Origin: a virus
IMG/VR virus record: IMGVR_UViG_3300028361_000094
Location: 1-30,096 of that record
DNA length: 30,096 nucleotides
Direction: 5' to 3' (one strand)
Position 1 is the first letter of the stretch. Every line of letters begins with the position of its first letter. The notes beneath the pieces are model-generated. The model saw only the letters and a list, made by a program, of their open reading frames with translations, had not been told where the DNA came from and searched no databases. Made by a program: the position numbers and the translations under genes. Shown here piece by piece: positions 24,308 through 30,096 of this stretch.

Positions 24308-24463
24308 ATGGGAATTAAAAAGAAAAGAACATGTTGCTACTGTGCAAAAAAACACAAGCGAAAAGACATATACGCATGTTACACCTGCATACCTTACACA
24401 GCAGTAGGGAGTAGAGGGCATGAACTTATAACATTATTAAAATTAAGAAAAGAACTAAAATGA
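24308..24463 (+). CDS. Small zinc-ribbon-like protein
   Basis: This is a 51-residue frame starting one base after the SSB stop. It is very basic and has CCYC near the N-terminus and CYTC about 16 residues later, a CxxC pair arrangement typical of small zinc ribbons. The C-terminal helix is Leu/Lys-rich. Its stop overlaps the next ATG (ATGA). It may bind nucleic acid or a partner protein; no family is recognised. Confidence 0.6.
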   Translation: MGIKKKRTCCYCAKKHKRKDIYACYTCIPYTAVGSRGHELITLLKLRKELK

Positions 24464-24573
24464 AAGAACAAGATATTGGAAGTTCAAAAGACCACGACAT
24501 GGAGCGAGAAAATTATAATCAAAGAGACGACCATCGGTCACCAGGAGAAATGCAAAGTGGATGTTATGAGTAA
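24460..24573 (+). CDS. Possible 37-residue polar peptide
   Basis: This frame starts in an ATGA overlap with the preceding zinc-ribbon gene and ends by overlapping the next ATG at 24566. The peptide is highly polar with Asp, Glu, Arg and His and no evident fold. The double overlaps suggest a coupled small gene. The low-complexity sequence means it could instead be only spacer, so confidence is low. Confidence 0.35.
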   Translation: MKEQDIGSSKDHDMERENYNQRDDHRSPGEMQSGCYE

Positions 24574-24820
24574 CCTACAACTAAGAAAAAAACTACAGAA
24601 GATAAACCATATGACGGTACTCGGTAAACCATCTACCCTACAAGACCTGATGAGGGCATTGGGTGCTAAAGACAATCAAACTACAATGTTTATAGATAAT
24701 GGGTATTTAATGATTTTAACTGATGACTTAAAAAGAACGTGGACTAAACTAGACCTATCCAAAACAGTAGAAACACAAACGCAAGAGGTAACTAATCAGC
24801 TAATAAAAATACTGTCATGA
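24566..24820 (+). CDS. Small hypothetical protein
   Basis: This 84-residue protein is read from the ATG at 24566; a TTG start 30 codons upstream would overlap a different frame and looks non-coding. It contains NHMTVLGKPSTLQDLMRALG followed by DNGYLMILTDDLKRTW, a small alpha/beta pattern. Its stop overlaps the methyltransferase start (ATGA). No family is recognised. Its position suggests an accessory of the early DNA-metabolism genes. Confidence 0.6.
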   Translation: MSNLQLRKKLQKINHMTVLGKPSTLQDLMRALGAKDNQTTMFIDNGYLMILTDDLKRTWTKLDLSKTVETQTQEVTNQLIKILS

Positions 24821-25971
24821 ACAAACACACAGAAAAAAAATTAAACGTAGTCTCTTGCTTTGATGGAATATCAGGAGGTCAGGAATCATTAAAACAATTA
24901 GAAATACCAGTAGGAAAATACTACTCAAGTGAATTAGATAAATATGCTATTGCGGTAACCCAACACAATCACCCAGATACAATTCAAGTCGGAGACGTAA
25001 CTAATTGGAGAGAATGGGACATAGATTGGTCAGAAATTGATCTTATATTTGGAGGTAGCCCATGCCAAGGATTCTCTTTTGCAGGAAAACAACTTGCTTT
25101 TGACGATCCAAGATCAAAACTATTTTTTGTTTTTGTTGAAATAATCAACCATATTAAAAAAGTAAACCCTGATGTTAAGTTCTTATTAGAAAACGTGAGA
25201 ATGAAACAAGAGTACTTAGATATTATCTCAGAACATATTGGAGTTCAGCCTGTAAAAATTAATAGTGCCTTAGTTTCAGCTCAAAACAGAGTGAGATACT
25301 ACTGGACTAACATTGCAGAATTAGATCAACCAGAGGATAGGGGGATATTGTTAAAGGATATTTTGGAAAGTAATAACAAAAATACTAAATTATTTAATTT
25401 ATCAGAAAAAGCAATAAATTATATAGAGTCTAGTAACCATAAGTGGAGTAATGGAAAAAAACGTACTGAAATATACGAAAATAAACATAATGAAAAAGCC
25501 CATTGTATTACAGCAAATTATTTTAAGGGTGTACCTTATGGTATAACTCGCTGCATACAAGGTGCTGCCATTAGAGGTCGTTATTTACCTAATGGAAAAA
25601 TAGAACAAAAACTTGAATTAAATGGGAAAGAAAAATCAAACAGTATTACGACTGTTCAAAAAGATAGCCTTGTAGCTCGCTGTATTCAAGTAGGAGAAGC
25701 AGACATAAAAGGACACGATTATAATAGCCCAGAGGGAAAAGCTCCAACAGTAACAACTTGCGAGGGAGGACATAGAGAGCCAAAGGTAATAGTTCAACCA
25801 AATGAATGGCGAAAACTAACACCTCTCGAATGTGAAAGACTACAAACAGTTCCTGATAACTATACTCTTGTGCCTTGGCAAAAAAGAATGATGTCAAATT
25901 CGCAGCGATATAAAATGCTTGGTAATGGGTGGACTATTGAAGTTATAAAACATATATTTAAAAATATTTAA
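24817..25971 (+). CDS. C5 cytosine DNA methyltransferase
   Basis: This 384-residue protein carries the canonical m5C motifs in order: SAM-binding SCFDGISGG (13-21), catalytic PCQ (82-84) in GGSPCQGFSFAGK, ENV (125-127), QNRVR (156-160), a target-recognition region (about 178-330) and the C-terminal LGNGWTIEVI. The recognition region has repeated KAxxITT-like words (AHCITANY, SNSITTVQ, APTVTTCEGG). It probably methylates phage DNA to evade host restriction; no partner endonuclease gene is recognised. The gene is more T-rich than most neighbours, suggesting acquisition from another source. Confidence 0.95.
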   Translation: MNKHTEKKLNVVSCFDGISGGQESLKQLEIPVGKYYSSELDKYAIAVTQHNHPDTIQVGDVTNWREWDIDWSEIDLIFGGSPCQGFSFAGKQLAFDDPRSKLFFVFVEIINHIKKVNPDVKFLLENVRMKQEYLDIISEHIGVQPVKINSALVSAQNRVRYYWTNIAELDQPEDRGILLKDILESNNKNTKLFNLSEKAINYIESSNHKWSNGKKRTEIYENKHNEKAHCITANYFKGVPYGITRCIQGAAIRGRYLPNGKIEQKLELNGKEKSNSITTVQKDSLVARCIQVGEADIKGHDYNSPEGKAPTVTTCEGGHREPKVIVQPNEWRKLTPLECERLQTVPDNYTLVPWQKRMMSNSQRYKMLGNGWTIEVIKHIFKNI

Positions 25972-25984
25972 TAGAAATACTCAC

Positions 25985-27307
25985 ATGAAAGATAAAATAG
26001 TATTATACGACCACCAAAAAAAAGCTGTTAAAAATTTTACAAACAAAAACCAAATCCTAGCACACGAAATGGGACTAGGAAAAACACTGACATCAGCACA
26101 CATAGGCCAGGGAGATAAAAACCTGGTCGTCTGCCCAGCAAAACTAAAACAATCATGGGTAGAGGAACTCCACCTGATAGACGAAACAGACATCCAAGTA
26201 ATCCAAACAGCAAAAGATGAAATAGAAGATAAGTCCTGGACTATTGTCTCATACGACATCGTACAAAATATCTATCAAGATTTAATCGATAAGGACTATG
26301 ACCACCTCTTCCTGGACGAAAGCCACTACATCAAAGGAAAGTTCACCTACAGCAAACGGCTGAAAAAAATGTCAGGAACCAAGCGAGCAGGAGCAAGTGT
26401 GCTTCTATCACAAAGCGCACGACATGTGATCCTCACAACAGGAACACCGATCATGAACAAACCGATTGAATTATGGAACCAGCTCCTGGCTATAGATGCA
26501 CAAATAACCAGAGACATATCACGTACTACATTCTCAAAAGTATACTGTGGAGGCCACCTAAAAAATATGGGAAAGTTTAGATTTTGGTGGGAGCAAGGAG
26601 CAACGAAACTCGAAGAACTCCGTGAGAAAATAAAACACGACATAGACATCGTGAGAAAATCAGAGGCAACAAACCTACCACCGAAAGTAATCAGTCGAAA
26701 GATAATAGAGTTCACAGCAACAGAGCAAAAAGAATACGACAAAGCCTGGGACGAATACGTTGCATTTATAGAACAACACCCAGACTATTCGCTGGATAAA
26801 ATTAAAAATATTGTAGAGGCACAGCAACTCGTAGAGGTTCAAAAACTCTCGCAAATAACATCACTTGCAAAAATGAATGCCGTAATAGAAGACCTGGACA
26901 ATTTAGAAACAGGAGAGCGCGTAGTTATCTTCGCAGAGTACGTGAAAACCATCGAGGAATTAAACAAGGCTCTCAAGAAAAAGAAAATTACATACTCAAC
27001 CCTAAAAGAAAAAGACTCAGTAGAGAAATTCAAAAAAGGAGAAGTGCAAGTTTTCACATCAAACATCATAGCAGGAGGAACAGGACTGAACCTGCAAAAA
27101 GACTGCAACCTGATATGGATCATAGACGAGAACTGGACACCAGCAATCAACCAGCAGGCAGAAGACCGAATACACCGATACGGACAAGTAGGAACAGCAT
27201 TCATAACCTACTACGAAGTATATGGAACCGTGGACGAAAGAAGAAAAGCCATCAACGTAGAGAAGAAAAAGATTATTAAAAAAATAATGAATCCTGAAAA
27301 GGAGTAG
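25985..27307 (+). CDS. SNF2-type (SF2) helicase / translocase
   Basis: This 440-residue compact SF2 ATPase has Walker A MGLGKT (29-34), motif II DESH (111-114), motif III TTGTP (151-155), and C-terminal helicase motifs including GGTGLNLQ and QQAEDRIHRYGQ (about 387-398), the SNF2 signature. There is no accessory N- or C-terminal domain. Phage proteins of this size are found in replication modules and may remodel DNA-protein complexes or help start replication. It follows the methyltransferase and precedes recombination genes. Confidence 0.93.
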   Translation: MKDKIVLYDHQKKAVKNFTNKNQILAHEMGLGKTLTSAHIGQGDKNLVVCPAKLKQSWVEELHLIDETDIQVIQTAKDEIEDKSWTIVSYDIVQNIYQDLIDKDYDHLFLDESHYIKGKFTYSKRLKKMSGTKRAGASVLLSQSARHVILTTGTPIMNKPIELWNQLLAIDAQITRDISRTTFSKVYCGGHLKNMGKFRFWWEQGATKLEELREKIKHDIDIVRKSEATNLPPKVISRKIIEFTATEQKEYDKAWDEYVAFIEQHPDYSLDKIKNIVEAQQLVEVQKLSQITSLAKMNAVIEDLDNLETGERVVIFAEYVKTIEELNKALKKKKITYSTLKEKDSVEKFKKGEVQVFTSNIIAGGTGLNLQKDCNLIWIIDENWTPAINQQAEDRIHRYGQVGTAFITYYEVYGTVDERRKAINVEKKKIIKKIMNPEKE

Positions 27308-27315
27308 ACATAAAA

Positions 27316-27597
27316 ATGACAACAGAGTATAATGATAAAGCGTACCGAAGTCAGGACGTAATACAAAAAAATAAAACCTACGACATCAACGAATTGATGC
27401 GAGACCAAGTCTTCTGGTGGATAAACTCACGGCGAATGTATCACAAGGTGCTGCAGAGCGACATGAGTATGGGAAACCTACTGAAGACAACAATCACAGG
27501 ATCAGGAAAAGGAAAAAGGTACGAGATCCTGGGTAAAAATATTATTCAATTCTATAAGGTCTACGGACCAGGTATAGAACTATTAAAAAACAATTAA
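27316..27597 (+). CDS. Small possible DNA-binding protein
   Basis: This 93-residue protein has a helical centre (DQVFWWINSRRMYHKVLQ) followed by TTITGSGKGKRYEILGKN and a hydrophobic C-terminus (FYKVYGPGIELL). The GSGKGKRYEI element followed by an amphipathic helix resembles the wing and helix of small winged-helix or excisionase-like proteins. No catalytic motif is present. It sits between helicase and recombination genes, so a DNA-binding accessory role is plausible but unproven. Confidence 0.6.
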   Translation: MTTEYNDKAYRSQDVIQKNKTYDINELMRDQVFWWINSRRMYHKVLQSDMSMGNLLKTTITGSGKGKRYEILGKNIIQFYKVYGPGIELLKNN

Positions 27598-27598
27598 C

Positions 27599-28126
27599 AT
27601 GTCAGATACCAACACAAAAATATTGACAAAAAAAGAGAAAGGACAAAACCGACACTGGAAAAACTTCCTCGATAAAGACTACCTAGGAAGTCACAACCTA
27701 GAACCAGGAGAGGAAATGCAAATGACCATCCTTAAGTTCGAGGGAGAAGAAACTATCAAGACTCAAGACGGAGAAAAACTAGCGAGAGTCTTATATTTCA
27801 AAGAAGACATTCCCAAAATGATTATTAACATCACGAACGGAAACACCCTAGCACACCTCTACGGTTCACACCCAGAGCAATGGGTAGGAAAAACCATGCA
27901 GGTACACGCAACTCCAGTCAAAGCATTCGGAAAAACACAGGATGCACTACGCATCAGAGACTTTATTCCAAAGCGAGACATTAATAGCACGGTTCATATT
28001 GCGAAAATAAACAAAGCAAAAACCCTCGAGGAACTGAAAAAGATATGGGTCAAACTCCCAACGTCAGTACGAGAAGATGCAGAGGTTATTAAAAGCAAAG
28101 AGGCACTAAAAAAGAAATTAAAATAG
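27599..28126 (+). CDS. Candidate recombination partner protein
   Basis: This encodes 175 residues. The centre (LEPGEEMQMTILKFEGEE, EKLARVLYFKED, NTLAHLYGSH, WVGKTMQVHATPVKAFGK) looks like an OB-fold-type beta barrel. The C-terminal helices (KAKTLEELKKIWVKLPTSV) resemble the tails of phage annealing or recombination proteins. It is next to the YqaJ exonuclease with one base between, as is usual for exonuclease-annealase pairs. I cannot place it in the RecT, Erf or Sak families, so it may be an accessory ssDNA-binding protein. Confidence 0.65.
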   Translation: MSDTNTKILTKKEKGQNRHWKNFLDKDYLGSHNLEPGEEMQMTILKFEGEETIKTQDGEKLARVLYFKEDIPKMIINITNGNTLAHLYGSHPEQWVGKTMQVHATPVKAFGKTQDALRIRDFIPKRDINSTVHIAKINKAKTLEELKKIWVKLPTSVREDAEVIKSKEALKKKLK

Positions 28127-28127
28127 T

Positions 28128-28946
28128 ATGAAAATCTTAAAACTAGAACAAGGAACCCAGGAATGGCACGACCAAAGAAGATGCTCAATCACAGGAACCA
28201 AACTGAAAGCAGTCATGGGAACCGAAGATGCACAGCGAACCTTGATAGCAGAATTAATCGCAGAAGAGGGAACAGAACTAACTAAAGAACACCGAACCTC
28301 AATGGAAATGGAACGAGGAAACGGAGAGGAAGAGTTCGCTATAAAAAGATTCGAAAGAGAGACAGGGAAGACAGTAGACCGAGTAGGGATGTGCGTACAC
28401 GATGACTACGAGTGGATCAAACTATCTCCAGACGGACTCATCAAAAATAAGAAAGGAAAGTACACAGAGGCGAATGAAACCAAGTGTCCAGACTCAAAGA
28501 AATTAATGCTCTACAAGATTGAGAACATGGTCCCACTTATTGAAACAGGACTGATGGCCGACTACACCGTAGCAGAAACAAAAAAAATCCTGGACGACAA
28601 TAAAATCGAGTACGACAAGAAAGCAAAAAAGGATGAACTGCAATCACACCTACCAGCAGGCTACGATGGAACACCAAAGTCAGGCGCACCATTCTGTGGA
28701 TCAATACCACAAGAATACAAATGGCAAGTAGTACATTATTTCATAGTAGTGAAAGAACTAGAGAAACTACACTTCGCAACCTACGATGAGAGATTTATCG
28801 CAGAGGACATCAAACTCTACATAACAGAAGTAGAACGAACCCACCCAGAAATGGAGCAAGCAATCAAGGAGGCAGAAGAACAACTCCAAGAGTTCAGAGC
28901 GAAGTGGATGAGATGGCGAGATATTGTACTACCAAATAACTTCTAA
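28128..28946 (+). CDS. YqaJ/lambda-type exonuclease with inserted HeH-like segment
   Basis: This encodes 272 residues. The N-terminus (EQGTQEWHDQRRCSITGTK) and ERGNGEEEFA are typical YqaJ features. Catalytic positions include the D in SPDGLI (102) and the E and K in NETKCP (117 and 119). The conserved QEYKWQVVHYF lies at about 195-205. Between these blocks, residues 143-175 (ADYTVAETKKILDDNKIEYD) look like a HeH/SAP helix-extended-helix segment. It should resect double-stranded ends to make ssDNA for the SSB and annealing steps. Its stop overlaps the next ATG by one base. Confidence 0.9.
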   Translation: MKILKLEQGTQEWHDQRRCSITGTKLKAVMGTEDAQRTLIAELIAEEGTELTKEHRTSMEMERGNGEEEFAIKRFERETGKTVDRVGMCVHDDYEWIKLSPDGLIKNKKGKYTEANETKCPDSKKLMLYKIENMVPLIETGLMADYTVAETKKILDDNKIEYDKKAKKDELQSHLPAGYDGTPKSGAPFCGSIPQEYKWQVVHYFIVVKELEKLHFATYDERFIAEDIKLYITEVERTHPEMEQAIKEAEEQLQEFRAKWMRWRDIVLPNNF

Positions 28947-29371
28947 TGAAAAACTACAGGCTCGCAGATTACTTCTTCAGCAAATTCATACGAGCCAGGG
29001 ATAAGAAGTGTCAGAACCCAAAGTGCAGGAAGAAGAGTAAGGAACTCCAATGCTCACACTTCTGGAGACGTGACGAATGGATAGCCAGGTATGACGAAGA
29101 CAACTGCATAACTCTGTGTATAAACTGTCACTACAAAGACAAGATGTCCTGGGAACACGATAAGCACGGAGCCTACCGAGACTACATGCGTAGAAGAATA
29201 GGAGTCAAAAGATTTGATGCACTCAGAAGAAAGGTCATGAACGCACGGAAAACAAGAGTTCCAAGAAGTATTATTATTCGTAAAGCAATAGCAAACTATG
29301 GCGAAACTAAAAACCTACAAAGAAAAGGTGTTCAAAATATTAAAAGAACACGAACTAGCAAGAAACGATGA
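28946..29371 (+). CDS. HNH / NinG-like nuclease
   Basis: This 141-residue protein carries a zinc-stabilised HNH-type core: C22 and C27, LQCSHFWRR (C36, H38), then DNCITLCINCH (C54, C58, C61, H62). The order of Cys pairs and the SHF word are typical of NinG-like and related phage HNH proteins, which act in DNA recombination or processing. The C-terminus is very basic. It is translationally coupled to YqaJ and its 3' end overlaps the next gene by 74 bases. Confidence 0.8.
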   Translation: MKNYRLADYFFSKFIRARDKKCQNPKCRKKSKELQCSHFWRRDEWIARYDEDNCITLCINCHYKDKMSWEHDKHGAYRDYMRRRIGVKRFDALRRKVMNARKTRVPRSIIIRKAIANYGETKNLQRKGVQNIKRTRTSKKR

Positions 29372-29645
29372 TGGACTAGTGATTGCTTATTATATCAAGT
29401 ACCACCAAGCGAACCTGGTAACCCTGGACATCAACCGAACGGACCGATGTATAAAATTAAAAGATTTTATACACCTGGATCCAATCGAAAACATAACCAG
29501 AGCCAGACGTATTATTCAGAATGAAGACGGCCACTTCCTACCCACGGACCCAGCCGTGCGAAAGCAACGTAAGATCAAGGAGAAAGAAATGCCAGAACAA
29601 GTACGAGAGGCCGTCCAGCACGCAATACCCTACCGAGACCAATGA
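29298..29645 (+). CDS. Small replication-module protein
   Basis: This 115-residue protein starts inside the preceding HNH gene, overlapping by 74 bases. The pattern (TYKEKVFKILKEHELARNDD, then IKYHQ, LKDFIHLDPIENITRARRII and PTDPAVRKQRKIKE) is one I associate with small phage proteins near HNH and recombination genes. It is likely helical and DNA- or RNA-related. It ends overlapping the next ATG (ATGA). Because of the overlap its first 20 codons are shared in another frame; a start further inside is possible. Confidence 0.7.
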   Translation: MAKLKTYKEKVFKILKEHELARNDDGLVIAYYIKYHQANLVTLDINRTDRCIKLKDFIHLDPIENITRARRIIQNEDGHFLPTDPAVRKQRKIKEKEMPEQVREAVQHAIPYRDQ

Positions 29646-29971
29646 GAAAGGTATCAACAAGAGTACGCAGAATCCTCGAGAGTGAACCAGACATATGCGC
29701 GCGCATAGAAGACGGAGAATGTGGAGGAGGACTGACTTGGGAGCATTCGATTATTTTCAAAGGTTCCCAACTGGATGAGGCCTGGGCGATTATAAAACTA
29801 TGTGAGAGGCATCACGCAGTAAACACCTACCAGGACGGAGGAGACCTCCAAAAAGAAAAAAACGTATGGATAGCCCTGAACCGAGCAACGGACCAGGAGC
29901 TGGTCGCAGTATCCAAAGCAATCGATTATAAGAAATTAAGAGAACGACTCAACAAAATATATGGGGAATGA
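29642..29971 (+). CDS. Small HNH-type protein
   Basis: This 109-residue protein has CysXXX-type ligands at C19 and C27, LTWEHSIIF with the likely catalytic H35, and LCERHH (C54, H57, H58), the layout of a minimal His-Me finger nuclease. The rest is helical and charged. It is the second HNH-like protein in the early block and is coupled by overlapping stop and start codons to its neighbours. Its targets are unknown; a homing-type or packaging-related nick is possible. Confidence 0.75.
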   Translation: MRKVSTRVRRILESEPDICARIEDGECGGGLTWEHSIIFKGSQLDEAWAIIKLCERHHAVNTYQDGGDLQKEKNVWIALNRATDQELVAVSKAIDYKKLRERLNKIYGE

Positions 29972-30096
29972 AACAACACTAGAGGAGAGGTTTGAGGAAC
30001 TTTGGAGTAATAATTGTATTAAAGGAAACAAACATAATCCAACTGACACAATGTACTATGAAGGATTTATGAGTGCTATATATAAATATGCAATGT
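29961..30096 (+). CDS. Start of a gene leaving the right edge (partial)
   Basis: The frame begins at an ATG at 29961, overlapping the end of the preceding gene by 11 bases, and stays open to the last base (45 codons plus one base). The translated start (LEERFEELWSNNC, later MYYEGFMSAIYKYAM) looks like a small helical early protein. If the ends are joined it continues into the Cys-rich frame at 1-176, giving a protein of about 103 residues. No function is recognised. Confidence 0.6.
   Translation, partial: MGNETTLEERFEELWSNNCIKGNKHNPTDTMYYEGFMSAIYKYAM

Noticed and set aside
24476-24565. TTG-started extension of the small gene at 24566
   Set aside because: It overlaps a small coupled frame and has poor coding character; the ATG at 24566 overlaps the preceding stop as expected.
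1-30096. Integrase, CRISPR array, diversity-generating reverse transcriptase, tRNA genes, or recoded stops
   Set aside because: None was found by reading both strands. Long frames read cleanly with the standard code and the repeat arrays lie inside coding sequence.

Overview
This window looks like most or all of the genome of a small tailed bacteriophage, probably with podovirus morphology. Every supported gene lies on the + strand. The recognisable hallmarks are a GpA-type large terminase, a portal protein, an SU10/DUF5309-like major capsid protein, a head-tail adaptor, a possible tail nozzle, tail fibres and a giant internal virion protein. No tail-tube or tape-measure set, integrase, DNA polymerase or tRNA gene is visible. 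A murein amidase indicates a walled bacterial host. Start codons lack Shine-Dalgarno sites and follow A/T-rich stretches, often ATT-ATG or AAC-ATG, while GGAGG is common inside genes. The best promoters are sigma70-like (TTGTAT, 17-bp spacer, TATAAT). This suggests a host that initiates translation without SD pairing but does not use the Bacteroidota promoter type. A Patescibacteria (CPR) host is possible but unproven.

Layout. Bases 1-176 hold the 3' end of a gene whose frame matches the gene running off the right end (29961-30096), so the sequence may be circular. A terminator (237-268) and a strong promoter (330-358) open the late region. This begins with a small virion-like protein, a BspA/DUF285 adhesin-like protein and a small protein (393-1899). 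Packaging and head genes follow (1955-9446): small and large terminase, portal, three small proteins, scaffold, capsid, and a protein ending in a HeH-like helical motif. Tail and adhesion genes follow (9447-15451), including a 795-residue protein with three repeat systems. Next come a LysM protein and a 1810-residue polyvalent-type protein with up to three ADP-ribosyltransferase-like modules (15683-22125). Lysis genes (22128-23288) end the late region. An intergenic segment (23289-23703) carries a possible small RNA, a strong terminator and a pair of 16-bp direct repeats. The early or replication region (23704 to the right end) encodes SSB, a C5 cytosine methyltransferase, a SNF2-type helicase, a YqaJ exonuclease with a candidate recombination partner, and two HNH-type proteins.

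Working together. If the sequence is circular, an early operon would run from about 23.65 kb through the junction to the terminator at 237-268. A late operon would run from 330 to the terminator at 23385-23418. The capsid gene has its own strong promoter, a structured 5' leader and a strikingly structured element that starts on the last base of its stop codon. These RNA elements, the tandem ART-like modules with a repeat-bounded cassette, and the intergenic RNA candidate are the least ordinary parts of the window.
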